A DNA stretch of 47,893 nucleotides. It comes from CAYWHE01 sp964458125. Its GTDB lineage: Bacteria > Bacteroidota > Bacteroidia > AKYH767-A > OLB10. The position numbers and the translations under genes are program-made. Location: assembly GCA_964458125.1 (NCBI GenBank), contig CAYWHE010000003.1:1-47893 (forward strand), read 5' to 3'. A model generated the notes under the pieces. The model was not told the DNA's origin, searched no databases, and saw only the letters and a program-made list of their open reading frames with translations. How positions within the stretch are numbered: the stretch's first letter is position 1; each line of letters starts with the position of its first letter. Of this stretch, positions 1-7,735 are shown piece after piece.

Positions 1-455
1 TAGCCGTTTGTATTCATGATATGCGAGTTCGTATGCTGACCGGATCCCACGATGTAATTCACCTGCACTTCCCTTTTAAAAACCGTATCACTCCTATTCA
101 GCCTGTATTCACTGACAAAGAGGCTGTCGTTTTTCCAGAAAGGATGGTAATAAAAATTACGGGAGGGATCAAAAACCCGCTGTTCATTCCCAAACATGGC
201 TGAACTCTTCTTTCTGGATGCCCGCTCAAAGGATTTGCCCATACCGGTTTCGATAAATGAATTGTAAATGGACAAATGGCATTCTTTACAGGCCTCCATG
301 CCAACATAACGGGTGGAATCCTGCAGGGAGGCATATCCTGTAGTCTCCGTGACCTGGTTACCGGGTTGGGAGGAACAACGCAGCAGCAGGTTGCAGGCGC
401 ATAACATACCCAGAAAAATAAAATGTTTAGTATGAATAAATGGCCATTTTCCCAT
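1..455 (-). CDS. Multihaem c-type cytochrome, N-terminal part (cut by window edge)
   Basis: The minus-strand frame opens with ATG at 455 and stays open for 151 codons to the window edge, so the C-terminus is missing. The N-terminus has a hydrophobic export segment (about residues 11-26). The sequence YVGMEACKECH follows (C56, C59, H60), a canonical CXXCH covalent haem site placed just after the phrase typical of cytochrome c554/TPR-type multihaem proteins. A later GSGQHTNSH segment (about 137-145) also resembles that family. The protein should be periplasmic or lipid-anchored and act in electron transfer, but the number of haems and any TPR part lie outside the window. LLRC around residue 27 is a poor lipobox, so lipidation is uncertain. 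It starts 11 bases after the GNAT gene and is probably co-transcribed with it. Confidence 0.75.
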   Translation of the reverse strand, partial: MGKWPFIHTKHFIFLGMLCACNLLLRCSSQPGNQVTETTGYASLQDSTRYVGMEACKECHLSIYNSFIETGMGKSFERASRKKSSAMFGNEQRVFDPSRNFYYHPFWKNDSLFVSEYRLNRSDTVFKREVQVNYIVGSGQHTNSHIMNTNG

Positions 456-466
456 CCTGGTCGTAT

Positions 467-1009
467 TCAGCCAATACCGGAAACCAACTGCATCATCATG
501 ACATGCTGCCATTTTCCTTCCGTGAGCAGCCAGTCCTTAAGCAAACCGGCATCTTTAAATCCTGCATGCGTAAACAAACGGATACTGTGGTCGTTGGCTT
601 GTTCAATCAGGCAGTATAACTGATGCAGGTTCAGCACCTGGAAAGCATACTGGATGACCAGCTGAAGGGCAATGGAAGCATATCCTTTTTTACGTTCTTC
701 CTCATCACCGATCAGGATACCCACCCCTGCCCTGCGATGGGTTGGGTCAAAATCATAGATATCGATAAAACCAATTACTTTTTTAAATCCATCAGCATCG
801 CTCAGGTCAATAACCAGCCGAAGTTGCTTGGTGGCATAAATATCATCATGTGCAGTTTTAATATACTCGGCAATGGTATAGCTGGAATACGGACGGGAGG
901 TTTCGCTGTAAAGCCAGACCTCCATATTGTTTTCAAACAGGTACATGATTCCAAGGTCGGAAGGTTCCGGCGCCCGAAGGGAAATCGCTCCCGATCGCAT
1001 TTGCATCAT
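467..1009 (-). CDS. GNAT-family N-acetyltransferase (RimJ/RimL/SpeG-like)
   Basis: This 180-residue protein has the usual length and layout of a single-domain GNAT acetyltransferase. It begins with ISLRAPEPSDL (beta 1), has a central acetyl-CoA-binding segment around GVGILIGDEEERKKGYAS (residues 95-112), and ends with the NDHSIRLFTHAGFKDAG motif of RimJ/RimL and SpeG relatives. Such enzymes move acetyl from acetyl-CoA to an amine on a protein N-terminus, an antibiotic or a polyamine. The substrate cannot be read from the sequence. It lies 7 bases downstream of dapF and 11 bases upstream of the cytochrome gene, so it is probably transcribed with both. Methionines at residues 1, 2 and 4 are all possible starts. 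Confidence 0.85.
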   Translation of the reverse strand: MMQMRSGAISLRAPEPSDLGIMYLFENNMEVWLYSETSRPYSSYTIAEYIKTAHDDIYATKQLRLVIDLSDADGFKKVIGFIDIYDFDPTHRRAGVGILIGDEEERKKGYASIALQLVIQYAFQVLNLHQLYCLIEQANDHSIRLFTHAGFKDAGLLKDWLLTEGKWQHVMMMQLVSGIG

Positions 1010-1016
1010 AATGTCG

Positions 1017-1820
1017 TCAGATTGTTAGGGTACCGTCAAATATAAAAGCAGCAGGCCCTTCCAGAAAAATATTGGAAAAGCCTTCGTCCGATCTTTCAAA
1101 AGAGACCTGAAGGTTCCCTCCAGGTGTATTAATATGGAATAAATTTCTTGCGGGATCCATCGTTCCCATAACCAGTGCAACGGCTGTTACACCGGTGCCG
1201 CAGGACCATGTTTCATCTTCTACGCCTCTTTCATAGGTTCTGACACCTGCAGTTCCGGGACCTGTCCTTTCGGCAAAATTTACATTTATACCCTTGCGGT
1301 GGAAGGGTTCACTGTTCCTGATTTTTGCTCCGGCCTGCCTGACATCAAGTTTGGCCAGGTCTGAAACAAACTCGACATAATGCGGCGATCCGGTATCAAG
1401 AATAAAATGGTCCTGATCCCTGGTGATGGAGGAGACATCATTCATTTTTAATGAAACAATACTTTCTTCACTTTCCGCGTGGAACTGCATTAATGTGGCT
1501 TCATGAGTCCCATCGACAGCCCAAAAATGCGCATGGCGCGAAATGATTCCAAGCCGGGCGGCAAAAGCCACGATGCAGCGACCTCCGTTGCCACACATGG
1601 AACTCAGTTTACCATCGGAATTGTAATAAATCATCTCAAAGTCGTAACCGGGTTTGTCTTCCAGTAAAATAAAACCGTCGGCTCCTACCCCAAATCTCCG
1701 GTGACAACAGGCCAGGATCTGTGAAGAACTGAGTTGCCCTGCCTTGCTATCCCGGTTATCCACCAGAATAAAGTCATTTCCTGTGCCATGGTATTTGCTG
1801 AATGGAAGTGTTTGTCGCAT
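1017..1820 (-). CDS. dapF: Diaminopimelate epimerase
   Basis: DapF interconverts LL- and meso-diaminopimelate, the last epimerisation before lysine and peptidoglycan synthesis, in the cytoplasm. The 267-residue product starts with the family signature FSKYHGTGNDFILVDN. It carries both catalytic cysteines in context: C76 in SSMCGNGGRC and C207 in ETWSCGTGVTA, the two-base racemase pair. The frame can be extended upstream to 1892. The start at 1820 is preferred because it gives the usual family length and because a -7-like TACCTTTA lies just upstream, at 1829-1836. Gene order is barrel, dapF, GNAT, cytochrome on one strand, with dapF 68 bases after the barrel gene. Confidence 0.95.
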   Translation of the reverse strand: MRQTLPFSKYHGTGNDFILVDNRDSKAGQLSSSQILACCHRRFGVGADGFILLEDKPGYDFEMIYYNSDGKLSSMCGNGGRCIVAFAARLGIISRHAHFWAVDGTHEATLMQFHAESEESIVSLKMNDVSSITRDQDHFILDTGSPHYVEFVSDLAKLDVRQAGAKIRNSEPFHRKGINVNFAERTGPGTAGVRTYERGVEDETWSCGTGVTAVALVMGTMDPARNLFHINTPGGNLQVSFERSDEGFSNIFLEGPAAFIFDGTLTI

Positions 1821-1828
1821 AAGCGATG

Positions 1829-1836
1829 TAAAGGTA
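1829..1836 (-). promoter_or_regulatory. Candidate -7 element for dapF
   Basis: The minus strand reads TACCTTTA, seven of eight matches to the Bacteroidota -7 consensus TAnnTTTG, eight bases before the dapF ATG. No good -33 TTG lies at the expected distance, so this may be a weak internal promoter. Its position argues against the longer dapF start. Confidence 0.35.
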
Positions 1837-1888
1837 ATTAAATAAAGAAAAACGCGGGTTCGGTTTCGTTGCCGGCTGTGCGGAATTA

Positions 1889-3130
1889 TCAAAGCAGCAC
1901 TCCCAGCCTGATCCAGGCACCCTGGCCTCCGCGTTTGGTGCCTGCCAGATAACCGTCCAGGTAGTTGCTGCCAATTTCAATCTGCCAGTTCTTAACCGGC
2001 AGGTAACCGAGTCTGATTCCAGCGTGAAAACCACTATAGCCGCCATATTGAACCTGCAATCCGGCATAATAATTATGCCTGGGAATCCAGGTTAACCGTC
2101 CTTCTGCAAGCGGCAACTGCAACAATGTAAACCGGTATTGGAGCTGAATACCGGCCAGCAATTGCTGATGCATGAGCCATTTTTCAAAATTTAATCTAAG
2201 CCTGGCAGGCAGCATAGCCGTCCTGGATTTATCATCCTGCTGCCTGATAAATCCATTTTTATAATCCTCAATGGATTTCACTTCCAGGTAAACCGAATCG
2301 AGCAGGTTGTTGACCTGGATGCCGTCGAAATGATAATTGGTATCGGTTTCGAAAAAAGATGATTGGTTATTCCAGTAAATAAAGCCAGCGTCATTCAATT
2401 CGACCGTCAGACGGTATACACTGGATTTCTCCCACTGGTAAAAAAGATACAGTGCAATGCCTGATCCGTTCAGGGATCCGAAGGCATGTTGGCTTGAATC
2501 GGCATGACGGGCCTCCAGCGAAAGTTCCAGGTCGATATACGTGCCATCAAGGGCCGTATACAGTCCGGATGAGCCTGTTTTAATGTCTACGAAATCCTGT
2601 CCATTGACATATCCCAATCCCGCAGCAAATATGGAACGATGATCCGGCCTTTCACGGAAACCATATACCCCGCCCCGTAACTGCTGGTATTGAACCTGCC
2701 GGTACCGGAGATTGCTCAGATCCGCCGTTTGCCCGGCAAATACCTTGTTTCCATAAAAATAAACATGAAACAGATCACGCGTAAACCTGGCATCCATAAG
2801 CCCCAGATGGGAAAGTCCGGCAAACCATCCCAGGTTTGAACCGCTGTCCGGCTTTGAACGGTACAATAATTCAACTTCCAGTGATCCGCCGATCGTATTT
2901 TTATTATCCAGTTTATCCAACACCTGATCTTTCAGGTCCTTGCCCAGGAAACCGCTCCTGCGGTAAGTATTGATAAAACGGTTAGTGACATTTTTGGAAT
3001 CCAGGCAATAACCGGCAGAAACAGAAAAAAAAGATTTTGAAAAATCAAGCCGGCCGGCAGGTTGTTCCGGGAACTGAGCGGATACGGAAGTTGAATAAAT
3101 AAGTACTAACGGGAGGAAATATCGTTTCAC
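1889..3130 (-). CDS. Predicted outer-membrane beta-barrel protein
   Basis: The 413-residue product has a signal peptide (about residues 1-18, ending SVSAQ). The rest is rich in alternating aromatic and polar strands (for example GGSLEVELLYRS, YYAGLQVQYGGYSGFHAG) and ends in a strand with hydrophobic residues, as in outer-membrane barrels. It resembles the uncharacterised Bacteroidota barrel families (DUF5723-like is possible but not certain). The start codon is GTG at 3130, three bases after the stop of the large lipoprotein gene, so the two are very probably translated from one message and may work as a pair at the outer membrane. The function is not known. Confidence 0.75.
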   Translation of the reverse strand: MKRYFLPLVLIYSTSVSAQFPEQPAGRLDFSKSFFSVSAGYCLDSKNVTNRFINTYRRSGFLGKDLKDQVLDKLDNKNTIGGSLEVELLYRSKPDSGSNLGWFAGLSHLGLMDARFTRDLFHVYFYGNKVFAGQTADLSNLRYRQVQYQQLRGGVYGFRERPDHRSIFAAGLGYVNGQDFVDIKTGSSGLYTALDGTYIDLELSLEARHADSSQHAFGSLNGSGIALYLFYQWEKSSVYRLTVELNDAGFIYWNNQSSFFETDTNYHFDGIQVNNLLDSVYLEVKSIEDYKNGFIRQQDDKSRTAMLPARLRLNFEKWLMHQQLLAGIQLQYRFTLLQLPLAEGRLTWIPRHNYYAGLQVQYGGYSGFHAGIRLGYLPVKNWQIEIGSNYLDGYLAGTKRGGQGAWIRLGVLL

Positions 3131-3133
3131 AAA

Positions 3134-5206
3134 TTATCTGGCTAAAAAATTAAAATCACCGGTAAGTTTAAAGTCGATGGCATAATCACTGTATATTTTC
3201 ACATACTGGCTGGCGGGTTTTGTATCAAACCGGGCCCGGATCAACATTTTCCGGCAATCAAACAGTTTATCAATCCGTTCCACGGTAACCGGAATGAACA
3301 GCCTGGATTCCTTTTTTTCCTTCACCTTGTTGTTCGCGTCTAATGATGCAGCGGCAATCAGATTCGGAGCCAGCAGCGTATCCAGTACGGTGCCATATTC
3401 ATTCAACATGTATAGCTGTAAACTGGCATCAAAAGGAAATCCGTTCAGCGCAATCAACGTCATGGTTCCTCCTGTAATCCTGCTCAAATCCACCTCATTC
3501 ATTGCAAAATCAATCGTATCGCTCAGGTTCAGGTTGCCTGCAATGAAAGAAAGGGGCATTTCCAGGTCAAGATCAAACTGAATTCCGTCATTATAAAATA
3601 TAAAATCACCGTAATTGGAAACATTGCCGTTTGGATTGGTGATCAGGTTCAGCGAGTAATCAACCCGGTCCGGCAGGTTTTCCACAAAGGCCTTTGCATT
3701 TGAATTGGTCGTGTTTAGCTGCAAAGTGGTATGGGTATAATTAACCGGCTGATGGCCGTTGTTGTCGGTTGCCCTGATGATCGTAACAGGATTGGCAACG
3801 GCACTGCCACTGAGGGTGACTGTGGTTCCCTTAGCGGAATTTACCGATTGCATCTGGTCTATTTTCACCTGACCATCAATGCCTATTCCGTTATGTGCCG
3901 AAACGGAAAGCAGCAAATCTTCTACGGAAAAAACATCGGCATTTATTTTTTTGAAGATATCAATCGTCTGGCTGGCCGGTCCTAATGGAAACGTATCATT
4001 TCCCAAATATCCTTTGGCGTACTCAGGTTTCAGGTTGACAAAACCAATATTGGCGTAAAAACTATCCGAGAGGGAAATGGTCTTCATCTGTCCGGTAGAA
4101 TCAATACTTGCCTTAAAACTGTTGAACATGGTATTGACCGTATCATGATTCTCGCCGGTAAAATCAACCTCATAGCCTGAAAAATCACGGGAATCCACGT
4201 ATGAGGAGACTCCGCCCGGAGGTGCAGGCGGAAGGGTCCTGGTAATGGTGAACGCATTTCCGTTTTGGGAGGCGCTGGGCAGTTCATAAATAAAACGCAC
4301 GCTGTCCTGCAGGGTACTGAAAACCGCAACGCTTACCTGACCGGATTTTACACGGGCATAAACCAATTCAACCGGAAGGCCTTTCAGAATAAACTTTTGT
4401 GATTTATCCACTAAGTTCTGAGCCGGGAAAATGGCTGTAGCCACCGACGGGTGCAGATCATGAACACTGAGCGTGGCCACCACGGCATCTGAAGTATCAA
4501 TCAGAACCGGAACACCATTACTGCCCGGTGAACTCAGGTTGAGCAGGTTTGCCGTTAACTGTCCATTTACCGTTTTTCCGTCCAGCGGATACGATTGTGT
4601 CACCGAACCTCCTGCGGGAATAACCGGGAACGTACCGTAAACGATAGTATCCATTCCAACCGTATTCTGGAGCAGGAAACCAATGCTGCTGATATCAACC
4701 GGGAGCCCGTTTTCAATGGTAATATCGAGGGTACCTGTGACTAGTGTCATGGTCTGGAAAAGGGTGTCGGCATTAATTTGCTGAGCGCCGGATGAAAAGG
4801 GGCCGAAAGCCGGTATGGGCAGGGTGCTTCCATTCTGACTGATGATGATGGCACCGATGATACCCGCATTCTTGCAGATTTCACCTAACGTAATCGGATA
4901 TACGATACTCTGATTCAGGATACTGATGGAATCCAGTTTATACGACCTGGTCACACTGGTGTCGAAAAAATCAAACAGGGAATCCACTGTAAAATCGAGC
5001 AGGTGATTCTGATAAACCAGTTTGAGGGAACTGTCTGCATTTGCGCTTACCAGGCTGTCCCCTATAATATCTTCAATGGTCAGGGATCCTTTAAGCAAGG
5101 GCGCCAGGATTTCGGTTTCCCAGTTTGGCCTGATATCTTCTCTCCTGCAGGAACCCGATAACAGAATTACAGTTGTAAAAAGGGGCAGAAAATATCTTTT
5201 CTTCAT
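3134..5206 (-). CDS. Large outer-surface lipoprotein of unknown function
   Basis: The 690-residue protein begins with a signal peptide and lipobox LLSGSC, so it should be lipidated at C20 and sorted to the outer membrane. The remainder is beta-rich with several repeated-looking segments such as SLDLPL/DLEMPLSFIAGN and FPLGPASQTIDIFKKI. I recognise no enzyme motif. A full promoter lies just upstream at 5228-5258, and the barrel gene follows only three bases after the stop. The pairing suggests a surface lipoprotein with a partner barrel, for structure, motility or uptake, but the sequence does not say which. Confidence 0.75.
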   Translation of the reverse strand: MKKRYFLPLFTTVILLSGSCRREDIRPNWETEILAPLLKGSLTIEDIIGDSLVSANADSSLKLVYQNHLLDFTVDSLFDFFDTSVTRSYKLDSISILNQSIVYPITLGEICKNAGIIGAIIISQNGSTLPIPAFGPFSSGAQQINADTLFQTMTLVTGTLDITIENGLPVDISSIGFLLQNTVGMDTIVYGTFPVIPAGGSVTQSYPLDGKTVNGQLTANLLNLSSPGSNGVPVLIDTSDAVVATLSVHDLHPSVATAIFPAQNLVDKSQKFILKGLPVELVYARVKSGQVSVAVFSTLQDSVRFIYELPSASQNGNAFTITRTLPPAPPGGVSSYVDSRDFSGYEVDFTGENHDTVNTMFNSFKASIDSTGQMKTISLSDSFYANIGFVNLKPEYAKGYLGNDTFPLGPASQTIDIFKKINADVFSVEDLLLSVSAHNGIGIDGQVKIDQMQSVNSAKGTTVTLSGSAVANPVTIIRATDNNGHQPVNYTHTTLQLNTTNSNAKAFVENLPDRVDYSLNLITNPNGNVSNYGDFIFYNDGIQFDLDLEMPLSFIAGNLNLSDTIDFAMNEVDLSRITGGTMTLIALNGFPFDASLQLYMLNEYGTVLDTLLAPNLIAAASLDANNKVKEKKESRLFIPVTVERIDKLFDCRKMLIRARFDTKPASQYVKIYSDYAIDFKLTGDFNFLAR

Positions 5207-5227
5207 CAGGATAAAATTGTTTTTTTA

Positions 5228-5258
5228 CAAACCTACAGAAATAAATGCAATTGGCAAA
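5228..5258 (-). promoter_or_regulatory. Promoter of the lipoprotein/barrel operon
   Basis: On the minus strand, TTTG (5255-5258) is followed after 19 bases by TAGGTTTG (5228-5235), a full match to the Bacteroidota TTTG-N19-TAnnTTTG promoter. The coding start is at 5206, giving a short leader. Confidence 0.65.
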
Positions 5259-5305
5259 AGCCCGGCGGATCGGCCAATTGAATCATGCATAATCCTGCCA
5301 GGAGA

Positions 5306-7558
5306 TCAATTTAACAGGATACTGCAAACCCGGCGACCATTCACACGGACCAGATAAATTCCAGGCTGAATACCTTCCAGATTGATGTCGTACTGAAATG
5401 AATGTCCGGCATTTTCCTGATAAATCGCCTGCCCCATCGTATTGAAAATGTCTACCTGACTCATTGCCTTATTGGATTTCAGGCGGAAAAATCCGCTGTT
5501 CGGATTCGGGTAAATGCTTAACTGGAAATCTTTATCATTCGATTCCGCTATTGAAGTTGAACAGTTATTGGAAGCATTAAAGGTGGGTGTATAGGTGACC
5601 GCAAAGGCACCGGTTCCGTCGGGACAACGGGCCATGGCCACATCGGGCAGTTGAGGTCCGAAGGCAACACTGTCGAGAACCGTTCCGCTTCCGGTTGACA
5701 GATAAAGAAATTCCCCGCCTCCGGCCAGTTTAAAATTGCAGTGCATTTCAATGGATGAACTGTCCTCGTCAGCCCATACCATGGCATACCCCTGACCGGA
5801 AATCATTGCATTTACCGGGAATGGCCATTTGATCAGGTTGCCAGGATCATCCGACAGGTATAAACCAAACAGGTTTACCGGGGTGCCTGTCGTATTATAC
5901 AATTCAATCCAGTCTTCATTTTTCCCTTCAAGGTCTGTTACGCCACTTTGGTTGATGGCCATAAATTCATTCAGCCTGATCACTCCTGCAGCAGGGGTTT
6001 GTATGTTTACCGCAATGGTATAGAATTCATGTTCAGCTCGTTCCGGAGAAAAAATACCCGCATTGGCATTTTCAGCATACAGGTAATATTCTATCCGGGC
6101 TGAGGAAGCCGGAATTCCGGCTCCATAAATATTGTCACCTGCATTGCCGTCCAGGTGGTTTCCGTCATCAAACATCTGAATCCGGTTGAAAATGGCCGGT
6201 GTAAAATAGCGGTAGCCGAGTTTGACGTCTGTCGAATTGCTGACCGTAGCGCTTATCCAAATGGTATCGTTGATGGAAGGCGATAAGGGTATGGAAGTAA
6301 TGGAAGAGATTACCGGAGGTAGCTGCTGAAATTCCGTTGTAGCGTTCAAATAGGTGGTTCTTGCACCCATCAGGTTATATATTCCGGGGATCTGGAAAGG
6401 ACCACCACCGATATTGGTGGTCAGGCTCAGCAGAAACTGCGGATAAGTATATAATCCGTTTGGATCAGCCTGTACGCTGCTGTCGATGAGGGCCTGAAGG
6501 CTGGTGGCTTCAGCCTGGTAGGCGTTATTGGTAAAAAACTCACTGGTAATGGTTCGCATATGAGCAATGTACATTTTCCGGTAAGTGGTATTGGCAAGCA
6601 ATTGCTTGATCAGGGGACGCGCCGGATTGGTGGAATGCAACAGGGGTGTCATGGTTTGCATACCGCTCAGGCTCAGTTGAGGGCCGGCGCCGGTATTGGG
6701 AAAACCCCCGAAATTCATATTCAGGTCCCAGATCACCGGATCAAAACGTCGGTTGTCATCCATATACAGGTAGTAATTCTGAGCAAAAGAGCCCGAATAG
6801 CTGTCTAGATTGACCGTCACATTGTTGTATGCCAGCATCCACAAGGCCCTGTCAATATCGAGAATGGTGTGAATGGCTGCAGGATTGTTTTCAAGCGTGT
6901 CGCATAAATCCAGCAGGTCCTTCCAGGAATATTCCGACTTCAGTTCGTAACGGTTATAATACAGGGTACTGTCAGCGGTAAGGTAGTCAAGGTTCGGAAG
7001 GTAATTGCCGACTGAAAACGGATTACATTTTACCAGTGTATTTCCGGAAGAATAAAAATGTTTGCCGACGAAGTTCTTGTTGATACTTTCGGTGTTGGCA
7101 TAAAAACCAAAATAACTGCCGTTAACCGACACCCGGGCAAAATTTGATTCAGGTGCATCCATGTAATTACGGAGAATTTTAAACGACATCACTTCACGGA
7201 TGGAAGAAGGATCGGACCATCCGTTGCTTAACTTGATATCGGTGAATCCCTGGTATGCCTGGCCTGCCAGCACATAATCCAGTTGCAGGTGAAGGGGATT
7301 CTTAACCCTGTTAATGCTGTATGAACTGTTGCCCTTGTATTTGACACCAACGGAGTCAAAGCTGATCCCATTGATGGTGACCTGTGATGCCAGGATATAC
7401 CCTTCCGACCCGTTTTTCGCTGTATCCATCTGGTAATCCCAATTGGCCTGGTTAAAGGTGATGGCAATTTCCTGGATGGTGCTGATATCATAAAAAGCCC
7501 CCTGTGACCAGGAAACACCGGGTAGCAAGAAAAGCGGAATAAAATTCATGACGCGCAT
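5306..7558 (-). CDS. Secreted CotH-like kinase-fold protein with lamin-tail domain and T9SS sorting domain
   Basis: With the start at 7558 the product has 750 residues. The order is signal peptide (1-19), CotH-type domain (about 35-410), linker beta domain, lamin-tail domain (about 527-620, beginning IRLNEFMAINQSG) and a type A T9SS sorting domain (about 674-750, LSIYPNPNSGFF...GIYLVRV). CotH features are VKYKGNSSY (75-80), IKLSNGW...REVMSFKIL and PVIWDLNMNFGG (about 275-285), the region that holds the metal-binding acidic residues in CotH kinases. CotH of Bacillus spores is an atypical protein kinase. Activity here is inferred only from the fold-level motif. The frame opens at 7621, but the in-frame ATG at 7558 (or 7549) puts the signal peptide at the N-terminus. 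It should be exported across the outer membrane and anchored or released at the surface. The lysyl-oxidase gene lies upstream on the same strand. Confidence 0.85.
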   Translation of the reverse strand: MRVMNFIPLFLLPGVSWSQGAFYDISTIQEIAITFNQANWDYQMDTAKNGSEGYILASQVTINGISFDSVGVKYKGNSSYSINRVKNPLHLQLDYVLAGQAYQGFTDIKLSNGWSDPSSIREVMSFKILRNYMDAPESNFARVSVNGSYFGFYANTESINKNFVGKHFYSSGNTLVKCNPFSVGNYLPNLDYLTADSTLYYNRYELKSEYSWKDLLDLCDTLENNPAAIHTILDIDRALWMLAYNNVTVNLDSYSGSFAQNYYLYMDDNRRFDPVIWDLNMNFGGFPNTGAGPQLSLSGMQTMTPLLHSTNPARPLIKQLLANTTYRKMYIAHMRTITSEFFTNNAYQAEATSLQALIDSSVQADPNGLYTYPQFLLSLTTNIGGGPFQIPGIYNLMGARTTYLNATTEFQQLPPVISSITSIPLSPSINDTIWISATVSNSTDVKLGYRYFTPAIFNRIQMFDDGNHLDGNAGDNIYGAGIPASSARIEYYLYAENANAGIFSPERAEHEFYTIAVNIQTPAAGVIRLNEFMAINQSGVTDLEGKNEDWIELYNTTGTPVNLFGLYLSDDPGNLIKWPFPVNAMISGQGYAMVWADEDSSSIEMHCNFKLAGGGEFLYLSTGSGTVLDSVAFGPQLPDVAMARCPDGTGAFAVTYTPTFNASNNCSTSIAESNDKDFQLSIYPNPNSGFFRLKSNKAMSQVDIFNTMGQAIYQENAGHSFQYDINLEGIQPGIYLVRVNGRRVCSILLN

Positions 7559-7735
7559 GAGCAAAACATAATATCCGGAAATAAAAGATTTATACGGCCA
7601 TTCTTCGCAAACTGATTTCATACTGATAAGGTTTAAATGAAAAGCCGCCTGAAGGATTGATTATCTTCCTTCCTGGGGCATAATTAACCAATTAAATAAT
7701 CAATGGATTGTAAGTATCAAAGGGTGAATTTCTGA

